Of a stretch of DNA of 51,974 bases, positions 45,065 to 51,974 are shown in pieces; the first letter of the stretch is position 1; each line of letters begins with the position of its first letter. Under the pieces are notes generated by a model. That model saw nothing but the letters and a program-made list of their open reading frames with translations, was not told where the DNA came from and did not search any database. This DNA is from a virus. Made by a program: the position numbers and the translations under genes. The stretch spans positions 1-51,974 of the IMG/VR virus record IMGVR_UViG_3300046411_000715; one strand, given 5' to 3'.

Positions 45065-46309
45065 ATGGCAATCAAAAACTTTTCACAATATTTAATTGAA
45101 GCAGAAAGAGAGGTGTTCTTCACATTTGGTAGAATGAATCCACCCACTATCGGACATGGTAAAGTTCTAGAAACGTTAGCAAAGAAATCTGGTAGAAATG
45201 ACTATAAAGTTTTTACCTCACAAGTATCTAATCCAAAGAAAGACCCACTATCTTACTCAGATAAAATAAAACATATGCGAAAAATGTTTCCAAAACATGG
45301 CAGAAGTATCATTATTAATAAAAAGATAAGAACTGCCTTTGATGCGGTGACAGAACTATATGACCAAGGATATCGTAAAGTAAATATGATTGTTGGTTCT
45401 GATAGAGTTAGAGAGTTTGATACACTATTGAAAAAGTACAATGGTGTAAAAGGTAGACATGGTTTCTATAACTTTGAGTCAATCAATGTGTTATCTGCAG
45501 GTGAACGTGACCCAGATGCTGAAGGAGTTGCTGGTATGTCTGCATCAAAACAAAGAGCAAATGCTCAAGAAAATGATTATACTGCATTCTCTCAAGGTGT
45601 ACCAAAGAATATGAATGATAAAGATACTCGTAAGTTATTTAACGATGTTCGTAAAGGTATGGGACTTAAAGAAGAGAAAAAGTTCAAACGTCATGTTGAC
45701 CTTGGTAAATTAAACGAACTTCGAGAAAACTATGTCAAAGGTAGTCTTTATGAAATAGGCGATACTGTTGTTATCAAAGAATCAGAAGAAGTTGGTATTA
45801 TTACAGTATTAGGTTCTAATTATGTTATTATTGAAACAAATGATAAGAAAAAAGTACGTAAATGGTTAGATGCGATAGAACTTGTTGAAAAGAAACTAAC
45901 ACCAGCAGAACTTAAGAAAAGAGAAGAGATTGCTAAAGCAATAGAAAAAGATAACCCTAAAATGCCTATGGATAAGAAAATGGCAATTGCTACTGCTACT
46001 GCTAAACGTGTTGCAGAAAAGATTGTCGATGATGTTTCTACTATCATAGAAAAAGAAAAAGAAAAGGCAAGAGTTGCTCAAGATAAAGATGTCAAAGACA
46101 AGAAAGGTTCGCAACCATCTGTTTACTATAAAGGCGTAGCAAAGAAAACAAAAAGTTCTAGAGCATCACATTTTGCTAAACATGGTAAGATGGACGATGA
46201 TAATCCAGCGGCATACAAAGATGCACCTGGGGATAAAAAAGCAAGAAAGAAAGGAACGAAACTTAGTAAACACACAAAATCATACAGACAAATGTTTGGA
46301 GATGACTAA
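45065..46309 (+). CDS. HIGH-type nucleotidyltransferase with KOW-like domain, possibly packaged
   Basis: A 414-aa late protein. MAIKNFSQYLIEAE resembles a capsid-targeting start with L-I-E cleavage before Ala. The catalytic domain (about 15-190) has FTFGRMNPPTIGHGKVL (T-x-G-H in place of H-x-G-H), MIVGSDRVREF, and a GMSASKQR that fits the I-S-x-T-x-x-R motif of NadM/cytidylyltransferase-type enzymes. A small KOW-like barrel (GDTVVIKESEEVGIITVL) follows and the C-terminus is basic. It may act on nucleotides or NAD precursors soon after infection if packaged. Substrate unknown. Confidence 0.8.
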   Translation: MAIKNFSQYLIEAEREVFFTFGRMNPPTIGHGKVLETLAKKSGRNDYKVFTSQVSNPKKDPLSYSDKIKHMRKMFPKHGRSIIINKKIRTAFDAVTELYDQGYRKVNMIVGSDRVREFDTLLKKYNGVKGRHGFYNFESINVLSAGERDPDAEGVAGMSASKQRANAQENDYTAFSQGVPKNMNDKDTRKLFNDVRKGMGLKEEKKFKRHVDLGKLNELRENYVKGSLYEIGDTVVIKESEEVGIITVLGSNYVIIETNDKKKVRKWLDAIELVEKKLTPAELKKREEIAKAIEKDNPKMPMDKKMAIATATAKRVAEKIVDDVSTIIEKEKEKARVAQDKDVKDKKGSQPSVYYKGVAKKTKSSRASHFAKHGKMDDDNPAAYKDAPGDKKARKKGTKLSKHTKSYRQMFGDD

Positions 46310-46312
46310 TAG

Positions 46313-46320
46313 TATAAATA
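46313..46320 (+). promoter_or_regulatory. T4-type late promoter of the 81-aa gene
   Basis: A perfect TATAAATA with exactly five bases to the ATG at 46326, so +1 is the A of the start codon. Confidence 0.77.
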
Positions 46321-46325
46321 GAAAC

Positions 46326-46571
46326 ATGATATCTTTTAAAGAATATGCAGAAATAGAAGAAAGTTCGACTAAAGGTCTTCAAAACAAGGCATCAAAGTCT
46401 GGATTTGCATATAAAACTTTAAAAAAAGTATTCGATAGAGGTGTTGCCGCATGGAGAACTGGTCACAGACCAGGGACAACTCCAGCACAATGGGGTATGG
46501 CGAGAGTTAATGCCTTTATTACTAAGAAAAAGAAAGGTATTAAATTAAATCACGACCAAGATTTAGGTTAG
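46326..46571 (+). CDS. DUF5824-like small late protein, 81 aa
   Basis: The product starts MISFKEYAEIEES, again like a capsid-targeting peptide (I-E-E). The rest follows a pattern common in marine myoviruses: GLQNKASKSGFAYKTLKKVF and RGVAAWRTGHRPGTTPAQWG. I associate this with DUF5824, function unknown. The start at 46326 is fixed by the late box five bases upstream. The longer frame from 46173 would run through the end of the previous gene. It may be a packaged protein. Confidence 0.8.
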   Translation: MISFKEYAEIEESSTKGLQNKASKSGFAYKTLKKVFDRGVAAWRTGHRPGTTPAQWGMARVNAFITKKKKGIKLNHDQDLG

Positions 46572-46580
46572 GAGAAAAAC

Positions 46581-46847
46581 ATGGCAAGATATATTCAAGT
46601 ATTAGGTACAGAGGCCGCTTGTGGTACATCGACTGGAAATGGTAGTAATTTTGGTAATGCAGGATTAGTTCGCCTTCTCAATAGCACTGGTACTGCAAGA
46701 TTAGTTACAGTTGAAACTTCTGCAAACGTCACTATCGGAACTTTTACACTTGCTGGTAACCAAGAGATATACGTAAGAAAAGGTAAAACAGACGAGATAT
46801 TTGCCGCGGCAACTACAGTTCTTGGAGTTTCAGTAGCATTTAGATAG
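46581..46847 (+). CDS. Small beta-rich late protein, 88 aa
   Basis: A Gly/Thr/Ala-rich protein: MARYIQVLGTEAACGTSTG, ARLVTVETSANVTIGTFTLAGNQEIYVRKGKTDEIF, and an end with VLGVSVAFR. It reads as a small beta sandwich of the kind seen in capsid or neck decoration proteins. It has a good AGGAGAAAA ribosome site and sits in the late block. No family recognised, so a virion role is an inference. Confidence 0.75.
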   Translation: MARYIQVLGTEAACGTSTGNGSNFGNAGLVRLLNSTGTARLVTVETSANVTIGTFTLAGNQEIYVRKGKTDEIFAAATTVLGVSVAFR

Positions 46848-46855
46848 GAGTATCA

Positions 46856-49273
46856 ATGAAGTTCAGAGACATATCTGAAAGAGTTAAAGGTGGTAAGTTA
46901 GACCCATTGTCTAAAATGGGAAAACAAAAACTTACTGGGCAAGAAGTTGCAAGGTATTATAAAGATAATCCCAAAGCAAAACAGGCCGCTAGAGATAAAA
47001 CAGTTAAAAAAGCAATCGAACTTGCTCTTGATTTAGGTGGCGCTCAATCGTATGCAATAAAAGAAATAGAAAAACTTAAAAGAGGTCTTTCAAAAATGCC
47101 TGTTGTTCAACAAGCACTTAGAACTGCAAACGAAGAAATGACAAGTACATCTTCTGTTGCAATGCCTGAAATACCTTTAGGTCGTAAACACAAAGTAATG
47201 AAAAGAAAAGAACTTGACGAAGTTACAAGACAAGAAGTTGATGCGATGAAAAAAGTTTCTAAAGACATGCAAAAAGTCTTAGTATCTTATCAGAAGGTTG
47301 CAAACATAGGTGATAAAGAACTCAAGAATACAATTCATAACAAAGATTACGAAAAAGTTTTAGATGCAAGAAATACAATCCTTAAGAAGATTGGAACTCT
47401 TAATACCAAAATGTTATTGCAAAAAGAAGCAGTACTTGGACACGATTTTGGTACTAACCCATTCTCTAAAAAAGAAGCAGAACAGGCGAAAAAACTTGCT
47501 AGACAATATAGTGTAAAAGTAAAACCGCACAGAAACCCTAAGAGCAAAAATCATCTAGAGTTTCATGGTGGCACACGTAATTTACAAGCATTCTACAGAA
47601 ATTTACAAATGATAATGAACGAAAGTCTTGAAGAAAACAAAGAAAAGTTATCACCAGCAAAGGCGCAATATAAGAAATTTAATATAATAAGAACCAAACT
47701 CTATAGGTTTGTGAAGGCAAAAACTAAAGCACATAAATTTGCAATTGATGACCTAATGTTAATGACTTCTCCTAAAGTTATTGAAGGAATGTACAAACAA
47801 AATCCTCGAGGTTTTACAAGAATGATGGATAAGATGTACCCCAACGAAAGAGAAAAAATGACCAAAATGGATTTTACTGTTCTGGGTGACTTTATTGATG
47901 CTAGAGGTAAAGTGATAAAAGGACAAGGAGACAAAGTAGATGAAAGTACTTCACTTAATGAAGAGACAATACTTTACCGAGTTAAAGATATCAAAAAACC
48001 TGAACTGGACAAGTTTAAATCGTCTGCAAGGTTAATGAAGTTAAAAATAAACATTAAACAAAGTCCTAGAGGTAAAGAAACTATTATAAGACTGGAAGGT
48101 GGTAAGAAACAGATAAGAGATTTTGATGCAGTAGCAAGAGGTAAATCATCTTACGGAGACCCTTCTTTAGCAATGAAAGAAGAGTTTGACTTGAATGAAG
48201 AGTCTGCAACTATGAAGAAAGTTCGTCAAGTAGTTAAGAAGAAAGGCATGATGAACATTGATGGCATGAAACTTGACCTGACCACTGCAAGTATGATAGC
48301 ATCTGTATATGACAAAGTTAATCCACAGAACAAAAAAAGAATGGACTCACTTAAATTACCACAACTTGTTAATCTTACAATGAAAGTTGCTGGTAAAGGC
48401 AAAATGAAAAAAGAAGATGCAGTTGAAAGAGCAAAAGAACTTGCTGACTTAAAAGCAAAACATAAAAGAGAAGTAGAGCAAGAAAAAGACGAAATTGCCG
48501 CAACTAAACAAACTAACGAATCTTTGTGGAGAAACATACACAACAAGAGAAAAAGTGGTAAGAAGATGCGAAAACCTGGTGAGAAAGGCGCACCTACGGC
48601 ACAAGATTTTAAAAATGCTAGAGGTGAAGCAGTATCACCTGCACAACAGGCCGCAATCGCAATCTCTAAAAAAGAAAGAGGCGAGAAACCTAAGAATGAA
48701 TGTGCAGATGAAAAAGACTTTAAACCACATAAAATGTATAAGGGTGATAAAGAAGTCATGGCAAATACATATGCTGACCATGTGAAGTATGACAAAATGG
48801 GTTACACTCACGAGAAACCTAAGAAAGAGGCATTAGATGCCAAAGACAAACCATTTGTCAAAGACTTAGTTAAAAAGTTAAGAGGTGGTTCTAAAACTCA
48901 TGCAAAACAGGCAGATGATTTAGAAAAAGCAATGAATACAGAATCTATGTCTCGTGCAAGACGTGATGCAATGAGAGATATGGGCACACGTAAAGACAGA
49001 GACGATGATGGTAACCCTGTAGCAACTGCAGATGACAGAAAGGCCGCAGATAAAAATGTTGTTATGCAAATAAGAAGAGTTACAGATTTAAGTAAACCTG
49101 CACAAATAGAATTACGAAATGGTAAAAAAGTAATGCTGAAACCAGCAGATGCTAAAATGATGATGAAAAAGTTTGATGCAATTCGTAAACCACAAGACAG
49201 ACTTAAAGTTCAAAATGCAATGAACGATAAGAAAATGACAGTTCAAGGTTTAAAAAGATTACTCGGAAAATAA
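46856..49273 (+). CDS. Large modular late protein, possible packaged polyprotein
   Basis: An 805-aa, Lys-rich, mostly helical protein. The start MKFRDISERVKGG has I-S-E near residue 8. Apparent modules are separated by acidic linkers with L-x-E sites at about 120-122 (L-D-E), 258-260 (L-E-E), 367-369 and 446-448 (both L-N-E). One module (about 370-435) is beta-rich, with a TILYRVKDIKKPELDKF start. Another (about 450-515) has KKGMMNIDGMKLDLTTASMI. The C-terminal part (700-805) is basic and ends VQGLKRLLGK. If cut by gp21 it would yield several internal head peptides. No enzyme motif seen. Confidence 0.75.
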   Translation: MKFRDISERVKGGKLDPLSKMGKQKLTGQEVARYYKDNPKAKQAARDKTVKKAIELALDLGGAQSYAIKEIEKLKRGLSKMPVVQQALRTANEEMTSTSSVAMPEIPLGRKHKVMKRKELDEVTRQEVDAMKKVSKDMQKVLVSYQKVANIGDKELKNTIHNKDYEKVLDARNTILKKIGTLNTKMLLQKEAVLGHDFGTNPFSKKEAEQAKKLARQYSVKVKPHRNPKSKNHLEFHGGTRNLQAFYRNLQMIMNESLEENKEKLSPAKAQYKKFNIIRTKLYRFVKAKTKAHKFAIDDLMLMTSPKVIEGMYKQNPRGFTRMMDKMYPNEREKMTKMDFTVLGDFIDARGKVIKGQGDKVDESTSLNEETILYRVKDIKKPELDKFKSSARLMKLKINIKQSPRGKETIIRLEGGKKQIRDFDAVARGKSSYGDPSLAMKEEFDLNEESATMKKVRQVVKKKGMMNIDGMKLDLTTASMIASVYDKVNPQNKKRMDSLKLPQLVNLTMKVAGKGKMKKEDAVERAKELADLKAKHKREVEQEKDEIAATKQTNESLWRNIHNKRKSGKKMRKPGEKGAPTAQDFKNARGEAVSPAQQAAIAISKKERGEKPKNECADEKDFKPHKMYKGDKEVMANTYADHVKYDKMGYTHEKPKKEALDAKDKPFVKDLVKKLRGGSKTHAKQADDLEKAMNTESMSRARRDAMRDMGTRKDRDDDGNPVATADDRKAADKNVVMQIRRVTDLSKPAQIELRNGKKVMLKPADAKMMMKKFDAIRKPQDRLKVQNAMNDKKMTVQGLKRLLGK

Positions 49274-49274
49274 A

Positions 49275-49484
49275 ATGAAAACTTTTGCTCAACACAGTAA
49301 AGAACTTGAAGAAGCACCACTGATTCAAGACCAAATACCTGCAGTAAAATCTATGGCAACTAAATTAGTAAATCTATTAACAAAAGAAAACTCTAAAAGA
49401 AGAATTCAACTAATGACTCAAGTAGGAAGAGCAGTTGGTATTAAAGTAAAAGAATTACCGAATGGGAAAATAGAATTACGTTAA
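49275..49484 (+). CDS. Small late protein with capsid-targeting-like start, 69 aa
   Basis: The product starts MKTFAQHSKELEEAPL, close to the T4 internal-protein start MKTYQEFI, with an L-E-E site followed by Ala. The remainder is a helical, basic segment (KSMATKLVNLLTKENSKRRIQL) and a short beta end (VKELPNGKIELR). It begins one base after the previous stop. Likely a small internal head protein, function unknown. Confidence 0.75.
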   Translation: MKTFAQHSKELEEAPLIQDQIPAVKSMATKLVNLLTKENSKRRIQLMTQVGRAVGIKVKELPNGKIELR

Positions 49485-49485
49485 G

Positions 49486-49493
49486 AATAAATA
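49486..49493 (+). promoter_or_regulatory. Late-type promoter (AATAAATA) of the 263-aa gene
   Basis: AATAAATA, one base off the T4 consensus, six bases before the GTG start at 49500. No ribosome site is present, in line with a leaderless mRNA. Confidence 0.55.
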
Positions 49494-49499
49494 CTTTTC

Positions 49500-50291
49500 G
49501 TGAAGCGACATAAATTATTAAATATACATTATTTAGGTGGAAATGGTGGCGAGTTTTTAGCATCATATCTACAACACCACCGTGAATTCAATCAACACGA
49601 AACTGACCAAATGGATAGTATTACTAAATACGAATTCAAAAGAGACAGATTCGACCATGCATCACATATCTATTTAGGTTTAGGTACTCACAAATGTCTT
49701 GCTCATTATAGTCCTAGAAAATTTCTTCAAGAACTTTGGAAAACTTCAAACGATAAATGGACATTACGTATTGACCATGGTTATGGATATACAGTACAAG
49801 AAGAACAATGGATAAAAGGATTGTATGAAGATTGGAATGTATCTAAGACTATTATTTTAAATACAACAGAACTTGAAGGTTCAAAGTTTTGTCGAGACTT
49901 AGCACAAATAAAAGTTTTTGGTAAAGGCACTCATACTATGTCTGAAACTGCAGAATTTAATCAACCAAAAGCATATGCAGTTAATAGATTAGCACCACTA
50001 CTTCAAGAGTTTAGTGGTTTTGATTTAGGCGATATCTGGGAAACTCCATTAGAATTCAATGAATTTGCTACACAACGATATAAAGACTTGATACCAGAAC
50101 CTCATGACTGGTTGCATGTAGACCCAATGAGACTACTTCATACGAAAGATGAACAAGAAAGAGAAGAACAATTAATAAGAATTTTTGATTATTTAGGGTT
50201 TGATTATTCAATAGTTGATTTAGGTATGTTATTATGTGAAAAATACATGCAAGATAATATAAAATTACATAAAAAAAGAGGTTTTTCCTAA
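49500..50291 (+). CDS. Hypothetical late protein, possibly sulfotransferase-like
   Basis: A 263-aa protein starting with GTG. IHYLGGNGGEFLASYLQHH looks like a beta strand, a glycine-rich loop and a helix, the order found at the cofactor loop of sulfotransferase-type P-loop proteins. A W-T-L-R-I-D-H strand, TKTIILNTTELEGSKFC, and a helical C-terminus (RIFDYLGF) add to this look. No catalytic residue can be fixed, so this is a weak suggestion. It has a leaderless late promoter and lies between packaged-type proteins and a holin-like gene. Confidence 0.65.
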   Translation: MKRHKLLNIHYLGGNGGEFLASYLQHHREFNQHETDQMDSITKYEFKRDRFDHASHIYLGLGTHKCLAHYSPRKFLQELWKTSNDKWTLRIDHGYGYTVQEEQWIKGLYEDWNVSKTIILNTTELEGSKFCRDLAQIKVFGKGTHTMSETAEFNQPKAYAVNRLAPLLQEFSGFDLGDIWETPLEFNEFATQRYKDLIPEPHDWLHVDPMRLLHTKDEQEREEQLIRIFDYLGFDYSIVDLGMLLCEKYMQDNIKLHKKRGFS

Positions 50292-50319
50292 TAAGACTTA
50301 AGGTCTAGAAAGTAATTTG

Positions 50320-50327
50320 TATAAATA
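50320..50327 (+). promoter_or_regulatory. T4-type late promoter upstream of the holin-like gene
   Basis: A perfect TATAAATA with a predicted start near 50333, giving a leader of about 24 nt. Unlike the other late boxes, it is not set against the start codon. Confidence 0.6.
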
Positions 50328-50356
50328 AAAGTATAATTTTACTATAATGGGAAAAT

Positions 50357-50653
50357 ATGGCCGTAAGGGAAACACAATCTACTCGATTGGATAGAATCGA
50401 AGATAAAATCGACAAACTATCTGATGCTATAATCTCACTTGCAAGAGTAGAAGAGAAGATTGCCAGTATGGAAAAACAGTTAGAAAATGGGCATGATAGA
50501 ATGAATAATCATGGCATAAAACTTGATGCAATAGAGTCTCAAGTTACCTCAAATGCTCAAACTGTTTCAGTAATACATCGTGTTTTTTGGATAGTAATAG
50601 TTTCTTGTGCAACAGTTGTTGCTAGTGTAGTAGGCAACATGCTTTGGGGATAA
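50357..50653 (+). CDS. Coiled-coil protein with C-terminal membrane helix, holin/XhlA-like
   Basis: A 98-aa protein. Residues 8-65 form a coiled coil (STRLDRIEDKIDKLSDAI, ARVEEKIASMEKQL) and residues 73-95 one hydrophobic helix (VFWIVIVSCATVVASVVGNML). This is the layout of XhlA-type haemolysin/holin partners and similar phage lysis or spanin-like proteins. A weak GGGAA site precedes the ATG. The next gene begins three bases after its stop. A lysis role is plausible but not established. Confidence 0.72.
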   Translation: MAVRETQSTRLDRIEDKIDKLSDAIISLARVEEKIASMEKQLENGHDRMNNHGIKLDAIESQVTSNAQTVSVIHRVFWIVIVSCATVVASVVGNMLWG

Positions 50654-50656
50654 AAA

Positions 50657-51974
50657 ATGGTAGACGTAAACAAAAATATTAAAAATGCATACTTAAGTAT
50701 GTATGAACAAAAAGAAGAAGTTCTTGATGAAACAAACAAGAACGATAAGTCAGACGATGGCGATGGGTTAGATGCAGTTCAACCTAAAGCAGTTAAGAAA
50801 AAGTTTGACGATAGAAAAGACAAAGACATTGATAACGATGGCGATGTTGATTCTTCTGACAAATATCTCCACAAAAGAAGAAAAGCAGTATCTAAAGAAA
50901 TCGAAAAAGAAGGTAATGCATTTAGTAAAGCATTGATGGCCGCTAAAGAGAAAGGTGAGAAAACATTTAAAGTTGGCGACAAAGAATACAATGTTCAATC
51001 AGAACTAAACAAACTTCAAAAAGAATCATTTACTTTAGATGACATTCGTGAAATGTGTCACTCTAAAGACCACGATTGTGCAACTTACGTTGACCACCCA
51101 GAGTTTGGTCTTGGTAAACCAGTATATGAATCTCATGCGATACCAAACGATGACGGTTCTGTTGACTGGTATGACGTTGAGTTTGCTCATGGTATCGAAA
51201 GAGAAGTTCCTGCAGAAGACATGCAAATTCTTCAAACAGAAGCACACAAAGAAAAAGTCCACAAAGATGATGAAAAAATGATTAAGAGTCAAAAGAAAAA
51301 AATGAAAGAAGAGGACGAAGAAGAAGAAGAACCAAAAATGATGGACTCAGATGAAAACCCAATGAAGAAGAAAAAGAAAGTCATGGTGCCTGATGCAGAC
51401 AAACCTAGCGAAGATGATGCAGAAGAAGACAAACCAAAAGTTGGTGTAGAAAAACCTGAAGACAAAAAGAAAAAGAAAACTTCTGGTAATTCTGGTGAGA
51501 AAGAAGCAGAAATCTCTAAAATTGGCGAACAAGTATCAGAGTTCACTAATCTTTTAAATGAACTAATGGCAGTTGATGCAGTTGGTAAAAAGAAAAAAGA
51601 TAAAGATGGTTCTGAACCAGACGAAAGAGACGAGAACAACCCAGAAGGTGAAAAAGACTTTGTAGATGCACATGGTAAAAAAGATGTAGTCGTTGATGGT
51701 GAGAAAGCAATAGACGATACTTCTAAAACTGCTAAAGACACTAAACAAGGTAAACACGTCAAACAACAACAAGCAAAAGGCGACTCTAAACCTATTAAAT
51801 CTACCGAAGCACCTGTTAAAGGTGAAAAAGAACCTAAAGAAGGTGAAGGTAAGAAATCAGTTAAAACTGAAAATACTCTTATGGACTTAGCACTTAAGGC
51901 ATTATCAGGTAAAAACATTCCTGAAATGAAGAAGATAGTTGCTAGTGCTAAAGAAGAAAATAAGAACCCTTTTG
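50657..51974 (+). CDS. Large acidic late protein with EF-hand-like motif, truncated by the window
   Basis: Open from an ATG at 50657 to the right edge (439 codons, no stop). It is low-complexity: long Lys/Asp/Glu runs after residue 200. A calcium-loop-like motif D-I-D-N-D-G-D-V-D-S-S-D (about 58-69) is followed by a helix with KYLHKRRKAVSKEI. A folded segment spans about 110-190 (FTLDDIREMCHSKDHDC, YVDHPEFGLGKPVYES, WYDVEFAHGIEREV), a small barrel. The motif D-x-D-x-D-G is frequent in marine myovirus internal/structural proteins. Likely a virion or prohead-core protein. The C-terminus is unseen. Confidence 0.75.
   Translation, partial: MVDVNKNIKNAYLSMYEQKEEVLDETNKNDKSDDGDGLDAVQPKAVKKKFDDRKDKDIDNDGDVDSSDKYLHKRRKAVSKEIEKEGNAFSKALMAAKEKGEKTFKVGDKEYNVQSELNKLQKESFTLDDIREMCHSKDHDCATYVDHPEFGLGKPVYESHAIPNDDGSVDWYDVEFAHGIEREVPAEDMQILQTEAHKEKVHKDDEKMIKSQKKKMKEEDEEEEEPKMMDSDENPMKKKKKVMVPDADKPSEDDAEEDKPKVGVEKPEDKKKKKTSGNSGEKEAEISKIGEQVSEFTNLLNELMAVDAVGKKKKDKDGSEPDERDENNPEGEKDFVDAHGKKDVVVDGEKAIDDTSKTAKDTKQGKHVKQQQAKGDSKPIKSTEAPVKGEKEPKEGEGKKSVKTENTLMDLALKALSGKNIPEMKKIVASAKEENKNPF

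Noticed and set aside
46173-46325. Longer start for the 81-aa DUF5824-like gene
   Set aside because: The upstream 51 residues are a shadow of the nucleotidyltransferase gene. The ATG at 46326 has the late box at the exact spacing.
48226-48795. 189-aa minus-strand frame opposite the 805-aa late protein
   Set aside because: A shadow of a Lys-rich gene, giving a Ser/Phe/Leu-rich nonsense protein. No start signals.
51289-51918. 209-aa minus-strand frame near the right edge
   Set aside because: Antisense shadow of the acidic low-complexity gene, dominated by Ser/Phe runs.
1-51974. CRISPR arrays, insertion sequences, integrase or attachment sites
   Set aside because: No regularly spaced repeats, transposase or integrase motifs were seen. 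The genome looks strictly lytic and free of mobile elements in this window.

Overview
The window is a piece of a T4-like (Tevenvirinae-related) marine myovirus genome. This rests on the gp22/gp23 head genes, a full T4-type replication and recombination set (gp41, 43, 44, 45, 46, 47, 62, UvsX, UvsY, UvsW, RegA), the late sigma factor gp55, and T4-type late promoters (TATAAATA). The DNA is strongly AT-rich, and the extra genes (bS21, IscU/IscA, Hsp20, several 2-oxoglutarate oxygenases, sugar-nucleotide enzymes) fit phages of streamlined marine bacteria such as SAR11 or Methylophilales. That host guess is an inference, not something the sequence proves.

Layout: 1-2.6 kb, head assembly (C-terminus of a probable gp21, then gp22 and gp23). 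2.6-5.2 kb, a gene-poor island with about four apparent non-coding RNAs or structured leaders, a tRNA-Asp, bS21 and several tiny genes. 5.2-5.9 kb, IscU and IscA. 6-11 kb (minus strand), gp55, UvsW, UvsY, a ferritin-like di-iron protein and a tail-tube-fold protein. 11-21 kb (plus), gp47-46-45-44-62-RegA, Hsp20 and DNA polymerase. 21-30 kb (plus), a primase-like protein, a nucleotide-sugar epimerase and dehydrogenase, UvsX, gp41, and small accessory genes. 30-36.8 kb (minus), a curli-like operon. 36.9-41.4 kb (plus), an outer-membrane-like protein, small early genes, a DUF932 protein and a nuclease. 41.4 kb to the end (plus), a late block whose proteins mostly begin with a short sequence resembling the T4 capsid-targeting peptide.

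The most remarkable feature is the 30-36.8 kb operon. Downstream of one late promoter lie two small membrane proteins, CsgF, CsgG, a curlin-repeat protein, a FecR-domain protein, a second curlin-repeat protein, a CHASE2 adenylate cyclase with an intact active site, and a small unknown protein. This looks like a phage-borne amyloid export and surface-signalling module switched on late in infection.

The second theme is gene expression. Twelve sigma70-like promoters all have a 17-bp spacer, and most share an extra TTG four bases after the -35 box. The T4-type late boxes commonly sit exactly 5-6 bases before a start codon, which predicts leaderless late mRNAs. One sits 5 bases before the first base of tRNA-Asp, which predicts a tRNA made without a 5' leader. 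Several early genes (bS21, gp55, the primase-like gene) also appear leaderless. The third theme is a putative set of capsid-packaged enzymes, including a P-loop kinase/nucleic-acid-ligase-like fusion and a HIGH-type nucleotidyltransferase.
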